From: Megamerina dolium
Taxonomy: Eukaryota > Arthropoda > Insecta > Diptera > Megamerinidae
Assembly: GCA_963854835.1 (NCBI GenBank)
Contig: OY978525.1
Location: 17,392,309-17,456,308 of the forward strand
Direction: 5' to 3'
Length of the DNA stretch: 64,000 nucleotides
Of the stretch, positions 9,946 through 22,980 are shown in pieces (position 1 is the stretch's first letter; each line of letters starts with the position of its first letter). Position numbers and translations under genes: made by a program. The notes beneath the pieces were generated by a model, which worked only from the letters and a program-made list of their open reading frames with translations, searched no databases and was not told where the DNA came from.

Positions 9946-12165
9946 TATTAGACAGTAATTCGGAAATTCAGTTCTTTAGTTCCTATAAGGTCAGTTCTAG
10001 TTCCTATATATATATCAGTCAAAATGGTTCAGATGTTGGCTAACTGCAGCATGTTGGATTTACAGTAGGAGATTTCAGTTTATTTCCTTTTGATGTGTCC
10101 AACCTGATACCTGATATAAGTAGCAGTTTACGTTTTTATAGACTAAAGTCAAATCGAATCCTCTGACTAACTTATTCAGAATAAGGTTTCTTTTTTGCTT
10201 TTGGAAATATATATTTTCATTTATTTAAATAAATTGAATTGCTTACAGAATGACGTCATATGTATAAGAGTTTCTTGTTTATATCGCTCAGGAGTGGTGT
10301 TGTGAATCCGATTTAAGTAGTTTTCCTTATCACAAATATGGTAGCATGGGATCTACTTGTGATATATAAAGTAAATAAAAGTCTTCCCATATTTCATAAT
10401 CAACAAATAATCTTGAAAATATAAAGTAAGTAATAGACTAACTGAGGTGTCCTGATCGACATTCTTGACTAAAAACATAAGCTTTAAAGTTACCTGGTTT
10501 ATAATTAAATATATTCCATATTCAAAATTTTAATTTTCATTAATAAATCGCCAATTTTGCATTGAAATAGTTTCATACAAATCATACACACATATATTAC
10601 AATACACATTTTTTTTGCATAATTTATATTTATTAAAATATTAAAGACTGCCATCCTAACAGTTTTATTTAATTACAATATCTATGTAAAGTTCAACGAA
10701 CTACTTCCATGCATGCATGTATTATTATAAGACTAGGTATTGTAATGTAGTAATTCATCTAGATTAAGCCCAAGAGTTAATATAATAAAAGTTGTTGTGC
10801 AAAAAATAATAATAACAACGAAAAATAAAAAAATAAAAAAATGAAGCAACAACTTAAAAGAAACTTTAAGAGAAACTTATGCGTTTTTTATTTGTTTCTT
10901 TCGTTTTTTTTTTTCAATTTAATTTGTAGCCATCCCACAACAAGAACATCACATTCTTTTATAATATTCCCTGCTCTAGTATTCATATTTCTTATTGTAG
11001 TTTGCTTGCAATTTAGCACATTTTAAAACTATAAAATGCATCACAATATAAAAAGAGTAAGGCTAGAAATAAACAACTATGTTAATAGTGAAAAGGAAGA
11101 ATGAGTTCATGCATATATATCTACATAACTTATACATTGTCGCACGCATACATGTACACCCCTTTTTTTATGGCATTATCCTGAGGGAAATTTACAATTT
11201 TGCCTCTTTGCATGCATTTTGTTTTTAATTTGTTTGCGTTTTTGTTTTTATAAGTAATTTTTCTGTTGTTGTAAATTAATGTGTGAAACAGTGAAAAAGC
11301 GGGAAAACCATAATAATAAGGTGCCTGTTTAGAGGGTATAAAGCTGGTAGGTATTGTATTAAAATCTGAAGGTAAATTTTATGTGCTAAATCAATTTTGG
11401 AAGAGAGATAAACTTGACTAAAAATATAAATTTTTCAATGAGTAAACTGCAAATTATAATATTATCTTATTTGACTTGTTTTAGAGCAGCTCGCATATAA
11501 AATGTTGGGCTAGATTAGGTTGCGGCGACAGTAAATGAACATAGAGTACATATTTTCAACAATTTTTGTTTTCATATTTATTGCACATAGCTTTTATTTT
11601 CGTAGAGCTCAATTTAATAGTGTCTCTGAGGAAATTATTTGATCTCAAAATTACTAGCCAGAAGGTCTCTACCTTGAAGGATGCCATTTGATAGCAGAAA
11701 CTTTTGACTTTGATGTGAAAAAATACGGATGAGTTGTTCTAATGACCTTATGCACAGAAGGCCAACGATTGCAAGAATTGAACCATGGCACCCATAAAAA
11801 TAAGTATGAAGTGGAAGACTCGTATTATCTGTTAACTTCCTCTTGACAAGTTGTCGCCTCTACGTTAATGTTACCTCGATGCAATTCATACTATGATAAT
11901 ATGTATTTTTATGGCTGTGTGTGTAGGGGAGACTGGTACAATCGTACAAACATAACCACCGAGATTAAACAATTTGTAAAAACGTATATTTCTATTTGGG
12001 ATTTAAAATTGGAAAAAAAACATACCTTGCTTCGCTCTCTTAATAAAATTTTTAAAGATTGAAATAAAATTCTATAACCTTATATGTATGCTTTCTACAG
12101 GTTTCGTTGAAAATGCGTGTGCCAAAAATGGTAAGATTGAGCTGGGCTTAATGGTGCCACGAACA
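9946..12165. other. AT-rich noncoding stretch
   Basis: Nothing with family signatures. Open frames at 10841-11026 and 11868-12062 are short, AT-driven and lack domains. Confidence 0.45.
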
Positions 12166-12170
12166 GAAGG

Positions 12171-12860
12171 GAATTTGATAAATAACCCCACAGCTGCACA
12201 GAAATCGCTCCTAGAAAGGTCAAATGAATGACTGACCCCCATTAACTTCTTCTCTCCAATATTCTTTGCAAACACTCTCACCTCATATCCAACATTCCTT
12301 CGAGGGGCTGCCCTATAAAATTGAAGTTTTTATAAAAACAATAGTACCCATAGATGGACCAAACATATCATGGACCTTCATTTATTTTTAATCCCCAACA
12401 TTTTTCCCGAATACACTTACCTCTTTTATTTACTCCTTATGTGGGCTCCTCTACAAAATGAAGAAATCATAGAAATCATCAAATGCCCCCATATCTGCCG
12501 AGGCACAACTTGATAAATGTAATAAATATCCCCGTAGCTGCACAGAAATCGCTCCTAGAAAGGTCAAATGAATAACTGACCCCCATTAACTTTTACTCTC
12601 CAATATTATTTGCCAACACTTTCACCTCATATCTACACTCCTTCGGGGGGCTACTCTACGAAATCGGAGTTTTTATAAAAACAAAAATATCCATAGGGCG
12701 AACAAACATATCATTGACCTCCACTTATTTTTATTCCCCGCTTATCTCTACTCCTTATGTGGGCTCCTCTGAAAAATTAAGAAATCATAGAAATCACCAA
12801 ATGCCCACATATCTGCCTAGGCTTAAATTCCAAAGAGGTGAAACGCAAAGCCTTCACCTA
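12171..12860. repeat. Two tandem copies of a ~344-bp unit
   Basis: The landmark AGCTGCACAGAAATCGCTCC occurs at 12192 and again at 12536. The sequence downstream stays colinear: AGAAAGGTCAAATGAAT, CTGACCCCCATTAACTT, CACCTCATAT, ACTCCTTATGTGGGCTCCTC, GAAATCATAGAAATCA and CATATCTGCC all recur at the same spacing. The copies differ by scattered substitutions and small indels. The unit has no coding signature. It may be a dimer of a satellite-like sequence or a duplicated noncoding segment. Confidence 0.85.
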
Positions 12861-15800
12861 TTTTATTTATTATTATTTATCATTGTCAATATATCTAAAG
12901 ATACTAACACCCATCCCCGATCCTTAAGGAAATGTTCATATAAAATGGACGAAGAAAATACAATAATCTTATTCCTCTAATTCTAATTGAATTGAATTGA
13001 GTTGTTTATAGAATTTTATATGAGTGTTATAATTTACCTGATCTATTCTACTTATGTTCCCCTATGTATACGCCATCATTTTATGCAATTTTGCATTGTA
13101 TGATATTTGATCGTTGATGGTTATATTATTGTTGACGATGTGCAAGTAATATGCACATATACATGCATCCAGTTGTTAGGCACAAAATTACGTATGGTGG
13201 TATGGAGGTAGATGGTAAGAAGAAGTTGGAGAGGTGAATGGAATGTAGAGAAAATGTAGAATGTGTATAAATTGCTGAAAGTGCAATTATAATGTTTATT
13301 TTCTTGATATTTTTTTAATTGCACCACTAACATACATATAATATATTCATACATCGTACTATTGTGTACATACTACCACAACAATACACACACAGCAACA
13401 TGATAATCCAGTAGAAATTGAAATCGGTAAGGTAATTGGTGTAAATTACATATTATGCTTCCAGATTAAGAGAAGAATGTGCTAAACTTTGCTTTCAGTA
13501 GTGTATTATGTTTGATTTTAAGGCTTATGTATGGTACATGACAGATGGGTACACTTATGTATAAGACCATTTTGATAGGATCACTTAGGATCAATTTTAA
13601 TTAATTTTATAACATTTTCTGTATAAACGGGGCTCCTGATTTCTCAAATGTTATGAATAATGATATATTATTGCTATTTAAAATATTTAGAGAATGGAGA
13701 TATCTACTCATTGTATAGAAAATGCAATTCAATGGAATTGCATTATTTTAATCAGCATACTTTGGCTCATATTCACAGCCATTGATGAATGACTAATGCC
13801 AAGAGTTTAAGCCTCAAAATATACTAGTTTTATAATTATTTTAGTGTTTAAATCTCAGAATACCACTGATTAACCATTCTACGTTAACAGAAAATATTTC
13901 TTGATATTCGCTGGGGGATCATTCTTCGTGACATATTTTAAATCATTTTTATTTCTAATTTTATTTTATTTCGACTGTTAATGTTACAGTAGTTCATAAA
14001 AATATTCCATTTTATACCAGATAATACATGCATTCATACTGAAACACTAGAAAGAAGCAGTCCTTTCATATATTCCATTGATATATCCTATAAGTATTGG
14101 TAACTAGTTACCTGCGAAATTGTTTCTGAAATTGTCTGTTAGGTATTTTCGGCGGCACAACTCACAACACTTTTTATTTTACACTTGCTGCACTGTAAGT
14201 ATGTTTTCTTACAATTACTCATACTATAAAGCAGTCCTATAGCATTGTACTCATAATATTGTTGGAATAAGAAGAAATACTAACAGTACAACAACAACAA
14301 TTGCAAGAACAACAACAACCGCAATGATATTAATGATAAGAACAACAATAAGGAAGCAAAAGATAATAAGCTTTATGCGGTGAAAAGCAATAAGACTAGG
14401 ACGACAATGAAAAATAAAACGTCAATCTTAAGTAATTATGCACATACAGTGTGTTCGAAAAAAATATGACATAAATGAAAAATTGTGATTTTGAAATTTG
14501 TATTTGAAGATATGGGGTTTTTGAAGAAATTTGTAAGACAATATTAGAAAATATTAGTGTTATTACTTTTAGTTCAAATTTATTATGGAAAATGATTAAT
14601 TTTAAAAATGTGAATAAGCAATGCTGCTTTAGAAAATTCCAGTATGTATAAAATTACTTCGAAACTTGTGAAAGATTACACCGAATTATTTATGAGTGAA
14701 TTTATGATTTCACTAAACCTTCCTAATACACAATTTATAGCATGAGTTGGAGATCTGATTGGATTCGTAATTGAGACCGATTAAATGTTTAAGGCAAACT
14801 AAATATATTTAATAATATAAATTTCTCGAAATCTTAATTCAATTTGTCCCTGAATCCCTAAGCTAGGTTTGAAAGCATTTGCACCAAGCACAAATAATCC
14901 CGAATGAGTTTTAAAAGTTCTCAGATATGTGCTCATAAAGGAGAATATGTCTGAGGGGTTCACACAAAATTATGTGCAAAAGATGTTCATAAAAAAGCCT
15001 TTTTGGCGTCTTTTTGTATGCATTGCGTTTGTTTGTTTTTTTTTTGTATATACGTAGCAATATATTCGTGCGAATATGAAGAATTTTTTTATATATGCAC
15101 TTTCATCTTCTTCACAAACACATAAATACTTTACTTTGTTTGAAAGTTTTTATTTTCGTTGCTCGTTGGTAATTTTCTTGGTTTTAATGAAGATATGATA
15201 ATAATAATAATTATAAATGGCCAACAGGCGAATAAATGGTATTTATACATATAATACATACACATACATCCATATGTTACTGCATAAATACATATATCGT
15301 ATTATGTATGAAAATGTATAAGAATATATGAGTTATATTGTATTCATGTGTATTAAATAATAATAATAACAATAATAAGAAAGTATAACTTCATAAGGAT
15401 AAACGTATGTAATCATGTTATATGTGTGGATGCATATAAAAGTGTATCCTTGTATACAACAGCATTGCTTGTATCGTACAATATTTAAATATTGTGTTGT
15501 ACGCTATTTTAATGAATATGTTACATATGTGTTTGGGTAGTTGTATGTATAAGTATATCTAATGGTATATACATACTCGTACGTATAAGCGTGTGATTAT
15601 TTTCTTGTTTCTACTTTAAACTCCTTATTATGGATAGTGGTATTTTTGTTGGTTTTTCATCTTTTCTTTTCTTTCGCATATGCTTTGCTCTTCTATAAGT
15701 TTTTCTTATTCTCTGTGTATGTTTGTGTGTGTGCATTTTTCTTTTTAACAGGATATTCATGTTCATGTTGTTAATTATAAAGTTCTATAATATTTCTTGT

Positions 15801-16170
15801 TTTAGTTATAAGATAAAAAAATTTTGTTCTTGAATTTATATAATATTGTATAAAGTACATACATATATCAACATATACCTACTGTGTGTATACATACAAG
15901 TATCATATATTGCTATTAGTTTGCTTTACGCGTTTCTTTTTGCTTTTTTTTTTTTAATAAATAATCATTTATGGAAATTTAATGAAAATTTATAGCATTT
16001 TGAAAGTAACTTTTTTGTTTTTAGTTTTGATATGCAGTAAACTTTAGTATTGCCATAACTATATTTCATGTTGATGAATATCTTAATTATTTGTGTATAT
16101 TTCTTGCTCTCAAATCAATCATATTAATGTATTTGGTGGTATCTAAAATTAATATAACATACTTCATATA
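12861..16170. other. AT-rich noncoding stretch
   Basis: No coding or transposon signature. (CAA)n-like text sits at 14285-14330, (AAT)n near 15355-15375, and many ATGTATA-rich microsatellite-like segments lie at 15240-15560. Confidence 0.45.
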
Positions 16171-16172
16171 CA

Positions 16173-16380
16173 AGGATCAATCAAAAAGTACGTGTGCTAG
16201 GAATGGAGACGTAAATTTTTAACAAATATATATTTTTTATTATTCCAACATTAGCTCCTTTTGGGTTCTTATACTATCTCAATGATGGGAACCATTTCCT
16301 TCATGAATGTCGATATGAATATCTGCTTGTTTTCACAGCAGATTCGAAATTACTCAATAAAGTCGGAATTTTTTTTTGTT
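16173..16380 (-). mobile_element. Possible 3' end of a Tc1/mariner-type element
   Basis: The plus-strand text GGATCAATCAAAAAGTACGT at about 16173 has the look of a mariner-type terminal inverted repeat (compare GGATCAATAAGTAC at 19 kb). The adjacent minus strand could be the worn C-terminus of a transposase. No catalytic motif is visible, so the call is tentative. Confidence 0.25.
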
Positions 16381-16597
16381 ACAATATATTATATAGAGGA
16401 TATTGTCAAATAAATCTACAAGTCTACTCTTCTAGTACTAAGTTGTTCATATTATTGATTTTTTTAAGTTAATTAGTAGACGGCAACAAAGCGAAAAATG
16501 TCACTGTACTGTATACAAAACTGTACAACGTTTTGACTTATATACTCCAAAAAAAATTAACTTTTATCACTGAGCAAGAAAATGAAACTCAAGACAT

Positions 16598-16772
16598 AAT
16601 TCAATAGTTAGTGGACTGGTCTACTAGTGGTACTTACGAGTAGTCCTAGGTTGGCGGTTCGATCATCCGCTAAGGCAACTTTAATATTGAAAATATATTT
16701 CTCCCGAACTGTTTCTATCTGTCGACGATTCTTCTGGAAGGTTTTAAAAGAGCTCAGTGACAAAATACAGAA
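16598..16772 (+). repeat. tRNA-derived SINE, 3'-truncated copy
   Basis: The head contains a good box B-like motif GGTTCGATCATCC (16656-16668), a 2-bp longer version of GGTTCGANTCC. The box A region (AATTCAATAGTTAGTGG) is worn. The SINE body start follows: ACTTTAATATTGAAA, CTGTCGAC and TTTTAAAAGAGCTC. It ends where full copies continue with the GTGATGTCAC segment. Confidence 0.65.
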
Positions 16773-19012
16773 AACTCACTAATTAACGGTTACAGTTTGA
16801 GCACAATAAACAGTGTTCACTTTATCAGCCGCCTGGCTTGAGGTTTTTTTATCAAATAAAATTGTAAAATATAGCGGTATTTTGTCTTTGCTGGCTTCCA
16901 TTTTTGACGAGCGCTCAAACAAAACTGAGTCAGGTAATCACAAAATTGTAAATAAATATGAACAGTTTTTGGAAACTTCAAAATGGGGGTCTATTTCCAC
17001 TCAAATATCAAATATCAACACATATGTAATATATAAAGGTGTGGGAGGAATATTATTAATGTGGAAAAAATTAGTTCAATAGGGCCGAAATTTTTTTAAT
17101 GAAATTTTTGTAAACTTTTAATTTTTTTTGAAAATATCTTTAAAAAAATTCAAAAAAAAAAAATACTTGCGTCCAAAGTTCTGGAACCGAACTCTGTCGT
17201 AAGTTGGGAACTGAATGTATTTTGATCGAAAATGCAATGACAATTTACGTTGAGCAGTAGAAGTTTTATAATAAAAATATGGCAATTGTACTTCATATCA
17301 AGCCCTTGACAAAATTCCACAAAATATTTAATAATATTTTGCGTCACTAAATTGAAAAAATTCAGAAATTGCAAATTTGTTTATGGAAATATTCTCAATA
17401 TCAATAACTGATAACTATGTAATATATTATCTATCATGATATTACATTTTGAAATTTTACTAAAAGAATAACTTCTGCTTATAGCAAGTCAAAATAGGCA
17501 ACTATATATTTTTGAATCAATTTTCATAGAAAATTGTTAAATTGAAAATTTTGAAATTGCATTTATTTCAAATTTCAGATCGTAATACATCAAACAACAT
17601 ACAATATATTCATAACAAAAACAATTTAATGGGATTTAGGGTGTTGCGCTTCTACAAAAAAAAAAATGTTAGTTACAGCAAAAGAAGTTTTACATAAGCA
17701 AAATAAAAACAACAAAAATAAGAAAAATCATCTAAACGTTCTATAAAATACTACTTACAGCAAAATTTTTATTTCCTCACGTATACGCTGCATATAACAC
17801 ACACACACACAGAGACTTTCACATGTACAGATTTACATTCAAACGAGTACCATTTCATCAGAACAACCACGAGAAGTAACAACACGTACATCATGATGAA
17901 AGAGCTAACCGAAAACAATAAGTCACATCCTGCCTACCTAAATGTATGTACATGCATATATGCATTCAGCTTATTCCTCCACTAGCAAACCAATTGAGTA
18001 AGCCACCTTTGACTAACCAGCACTTATACGTTAAGCTTTCTGTACCATAGACATGCTCTTATTAATCGTTAGCTGTTATCTATTTATAGAATATACATCT
18101 GTGCATGGCTATGGGTATAGTTTTAAACTGTTGTTGTTGTTGTTGTTGTTGTTATTATTTATATTATTGCATCCAAACGATACCTAGAGGATACAAGATA
18201 GAACATAGTTTTTTACCTACACACTCTTTGTGATGGTGTCGATTTTAAGCGACAGCTTTCAATAAAATATTGTACATAAAACAAATAAAAAAAAAAAAAA
18301 AAAACAATATTGAAAAAATACCGAAATAGTCTAACAGAATCAAATATTAAAATGTTGAGAGTTGAAAATGCACAAAAAAAATAAAATAAAAAGAATTAAA
18401 TAAAATTATGTATTCAGGTCAGATGCTCAACAATTCGTTTGGCGGATTTGTTGGTTACTGGTATCGCATGTACGTATAGGTATGTAACTAACAACTTGCA
18501 TCCGGTAAAGGTTTACCAGAAAACCTCATAAAAAAAAAAACACAAACAAAAATAGATGCAAGAAAAAAAGCACAATATATTGGCGCATCAGAAAATAAAA
18601 AAAAAACAAATAGGCACATGCATAATTCAATCAGTTTGTAGAGGGAAAGCTTTAATAAACGGATTTACCTACAATGTATGAAGAATGGTAGTTCTAGCAG
18701 TGGATTCTGGAATTCATTCGCAAGTTATTTCACACTATTTATCAACCTTATGTACTTGGGGGGAAAAAGCTCTTTATGGTACATAGTATGTACGGATGTA
18801 AACGTATGTGAGTGGTTGCATATTTATGTGCTCTGTTTCAGTAAAAGGTTGTACTCCTTTTTTATTTTTATTCTAGTATCAAATGATAAACACGTATATG
18901 CCTTAGGATTAAATTATGCGGTAATTTGATTATTTTTCTCCCTCTTCGAACCGTGATATTAATATTAAGAAATTCATTTATTGAACCTATACTTATATGA
19001 ATATACGAATAA
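16773..19012. other. AT-rich noncoding stretch with microsatellites
   Basis: The open frame 16813-17082 is not recognisable. (CA)n occurs at about 17798-17811, (TTG)8 at 18129-18153, and A-rich runs at 18288-18304 and 18530-18610. Confidence 0.45.
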
Positions 19013-19429
19013 TAGGTGGATCAATAAGTACATAGGTGACGTTAGGATCTCTAAATAAAACTTATATTCTTCTAAAGCCATGCGCTAAAATTTCAACAAA
19101 ATCGAATTGTAACTGTGGCTTTGCCAGCCAATTGAAACATACGACCTCCGCAATTCCATGAAGGATTAAAAAAACTGAATTTCGTGTGATGAATATTTAA
19201 AGAATTGCTCTTAAGTATGCAATTTGAGTCAAATTAAAAAATCAACCCCAAAACAAATGCATATTTCGAATGGCTGAACAATTCCCATACTTTTAAAGAT
19301 ATCAACAAGTTATAAGAATGCGGAACTAAGAGTGTTGCATTAAAAAGCATCCATGTAACGAAAGAAAATAGAATTTTGACAAAACACTTGATATTGGTTT
19401 ACATAGATACCTGCTTATTGATCAACCTA
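19013..19429 (+). mobile_element. Internally deleted irritans-type mariner (MITE-sized)
   Basis: The left end TAGGTGGATCAATAAGTACA (19013) pairs with the reverse complement of the right end, TAGGTTGATCAATAAGCAG (19429 back to 19411). Only a few positions differ over about 19 bp, and TA lies at both ends. About 130 bp inside, near 19170, the plus strand has AAAACTGAATTTCGTGTGATG, which would encode the KTEFRVM-like start of irritans-type transposases. Hardly any of the rest of the transposase is present. At roughly 0.42 kb this is a MITE-like deletion derivative. Confidence 0.75.
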
Positions 19430-19519
19430 GTATAAATATATACTATATATACTCCACTCATTCACTTAAATATACAACTCATTGATTATGGCCGTCACAG
19501 AAAGATATACATACAAGTC

Positions 19520-20830
19520 TTCTCAGCACTCTAGGGCGGATGGAGTGAAATGGGTCCTAAAACCTCAGGTAGTACATTGTTTATATACTATAGTGGTGAG
19601 ACCAATTTCCACATAAGGCATTAACCAGAAAGGCTGGTACTTAATAGAAGTTATGCGGTTGGACCCATGGAAAACATTCAGAAGGCAACAGGCTTATGCA
19701 TAAATCGGGCTCTCAAAGCCACTCCAGCTGTCAAGCTGCATCTTTTACCGTTTTACCTATACGGCGAACAGCTAGCAATAAAACCGGCTTTAATGCTAAG
19801 GGAATCCTCTCTTTTAGCCACCGCTTCAAGAGGATACACAAAAATTTTAGGAACTTAACCACTTATTCCCAGTACCACTGATTTTTCCAACTCGGTCAAT
19901 CTGCATTTAAATAAAACCTTCATTACAATTTTCCATTCAACAGAATATAGGTATAATGGTAGAATAGATTGTACCGACAGGTGTAACATTCACACAGATG
20001 GATCTAAACTAGATGAGCACCCGCGAGGAGGTGTCTACTCTGTGACGTTACGAGCTCATTTATCCTTTCACTTGCCGGATCATTGCTGAATCAATGCTAA
20101 TGCAATCTATATTTACTCGAATTGCCTAGCGGCCCTGAGATTACTCCCATCAGTAAGGCATTCATCAAAGATAGTGATTAAATGTTACGAGTTACTTGGC
20201 GAACTTGCTCAATATATCACCATAAATCTCCTTTGGGTATCTAGTCATAGAAATATTGAGGATAATTGCAGGGCGGATCAATTGGTCAGGCAGGACATAA
20301 CATTACCACTTCACCTAGATTGGTTTCTGTGCCGATTGGGTTTTGTTAACTTGTAAATTGTTAATAGACAGTTACATCATAAATGTTGCTAATACACATT
20401 GGTGACAGATGGGAACCTGTCTAACTAGTAGGCGAATTGGGTCGGAATCGAGCTTAAGTCAGACTAAGCTATTTCTATAATATACGAGACTGGATACTAG
20501 AAGAACAATCGGAGTTTTAACAAGTCAATGCCGTATTGGTAGGCATGCTAGTAAGGAGGGCACTGCATTATGATTATTGTAGGAGCTATCAAGAGACGGA
20601 AGTATAAGAAACTGTAGAACACCTTCTGTACGGGTGCTTGGCTCTGTGAAGGAGAAGGTTTAACACGATCGGAATCGACTCTCTTGACAGTATTACCAAA
20701 ATTGCAGACATAAAATTAAGAAATATAATTTCGTTCATTAAATCTCGGGATTGTTTAAAGAGCACTCAGTGGGATAAGGATTACTTCCCGCTGTAACACA
20801 ATGAGCCAAAACTATCCTAAGTCCCTCATA
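19520..20830 (+). pseudogene. 3' part of RNase H-bearing non-LTR retrotransposon ORF2
   Basis: Broken plus-strand translation gives LINE ORF2 C-terminal blocks in order. Near 19545-19640 is a thumb-region remnant (KPQ...HCLYTIVVRP-like). ENIQKATGLCINRALKATPA lies at 19670-19730. An RNase H domain follows: IHTDGSKLDEH at 19990 with the first Asp, then WVSSHRNIEDNCRADQL at 20230-20280 with the C-terminal Asp retained. Last is the zinc-motif region with GRHASK (about 20540), then TVEHLLYGC and ALCRRRF near 20610-20660. Numerous stops and frame changes make it a fossil. The fingers/palm RT and the endonuclease are absent, so the copy is 5' truncated. RNase H excludes the jockey clade and points to the I/LOA/R1 side; the exact clade was not settled. 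Confidence 0.8.
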
Positions 20831-20839
20831 TGACAGCCA

Positions 20840-22975
20840 CCATACCGCAATACCTACCTAGGTTCCTTGTAATCGCAGAAGCGATAAAAATATGTTTGCA
20901 GTCAAGTTAGCCAGAAGGAGCTCTGCTGGTCATTATAGTACATAGATTTAGAATTTGACTTTTAACTCTATGGCCTTCAAACCAAGCACCATACCCAGCC
21001 CCATGACCATCAAAATCTATTACACATTCTTAAACATTTTTGAACCTGAGTAACCAAAGATTAATTCTATGCATTGAATTCGAGTTTTCAGTTATTTTAG
21101 AATTTGGATTTGGAACAAGAAATTATAAGTCTGATTGCGAAAGATTTCATAAACATAATCTTGCAACCTAACAACTATTGCTGGGAAAGTGTAAGGTACT
21201 ACATAACATATTCGCATTTCTTTTGTAGAGTTCATACTTTTATAAAGAAGAAAATCTATGGATAAATACCCAAATTATGAGCACTTGAAATTTCCAGATA
21301 TTTTGTGTGGAGTTTTTAAATGTATGACTCGCTCGCCATAAATTACCGTATTTCAACATTTTCCTCGAATATTTTTTTCCACCTATCTCCATCCCTTAGG
21401 AGACTCCCATCGCTTTTCTTATGATATACATAAGAATGTCCTTTCTTATACAACTAATAAAGAAATTTGTAGTTGTCATACCAACTTTTAAATTGTCAAT
21501 TGGTAAAAATAAAATTATATGAAAACGTATTCATCATCTCTGCAACTCCCATGCACACACATCAAATTTTTTTCATGCTAATTTCAAAAGAATACTTCAA
21601 ACTAGAACTTTCGACATATGTTAATTTATTCTAGTAGCATTCTATGTATGTAGTATATCTCAAGTATTGCCTCTTCTATTTTCTTGAAGATGGTTACATA
21701 TACATATATGGTACGTATGCAGCACTTATGCAAATATATCAAAAACTACTACTACTACTATAACAACAATAGATAACAACTACAATAAGGAAACCTTAAC
21801 TGGAGCTCAAAGCAGTACATAGCAATGTTGATATGTAGATGCATTTGAATTAGTCGTATGTATAACAATAAGTTAGAAACATTGCCACAATATGAAATAG
21901 TGTTGAACATAATCTCAAAAGAAATGACAGTAATCGATTGTGAGTACTTAAAACACCCAGTACTCAAATATTTATTGTCAAAATCGAATCAATACTTTTA
22001 TTAAATTTAAAAGCATTTCAAATACCCAGCATTTAACTCTCTCGAGTATTCCTTAAGCCGTATATATTCAGCTATATATAAGTCAGCTGTTTGACAGCTG
22101 TTGTTGACAGGCTTCTGTTTGATAGGTGTCATATGTTATTTTTTATTTTTTTTTTATGTATTGAAATAGCCTGCCAGAACTCTGGTAAAAGCCATTCGAT
22201 GTATTTCCAACATCAGAAAGTAGATTTTTAAAAGTAACGCTAAGGAAGTACTCAATTTTGAAAAGTACTCGATACTTCACACATCACTAATAAAAAAAAA
22301 AATAATAATAGTATAATAGAACAACGCACTACAAAATGCGTTACGTTACGTTACATTACAATAAGTAGATATTTATATGTAGTCCCTACATGTGTATAGC
22401 ATATCCTTTTGTCGATTTTGCTTTACATTTCTGAACACACGTGAAGTTTTTTCGAAAGTTTATATTGTTGTTGCTTTTTATTCCTACTAATATTGTTGCT
22501 GCTTGAAAGTTAAGTTCGAATTGAATTAAGTTGTTAAATTGTTAAGTTTACTTCTATGTATTCTTTACCTTAATGCGCATACTGTTCACAACATGCGAAT
22601 ACATGCGAGTACTATTCGTTTTCATTGTATGTATATATGTATCCGTATATACAATAATATGGCATGTCTGTGAGTTTCATACAGTTCATCTATGAACTTC
22701 GTCTATTTCCCATTTTTATTGTTTTAGTTCTTCCTTATTTATTTATACATTATACATACGTACATAGCACTGTAGCTATTAATATACTTACGTGTATATA
22801 TTAGGGAGTGTCAAAACCGTATTTGCAAACGCAAATTTTGGCAAAAAGCAAATCGATAAATAATTTTGAAATAAAACTCGAAACTGATATGTTAAGTAAC
22901 AAATGGAATAACCAAGAAGATATCTGAAAGTCAATGATGCTCTTTTCAACTTAGGTCGATGAGAGATATTGATAT
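20840..22975. other. AT-rich noncoding stretch
   Basis: No family signature. A small palindromic segment CAGCTGTTTGACAGCTG is at about 22084-22100. Nothing else is supportable. Confidence 0.45.
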
Positions 22976-22980
22976 ACACA

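Noticed and set aside
16813..17082. 89-codon frame on the plus strand
   Set aside because: No domain recognised and no neighbours to support it; composition like the surroundings.
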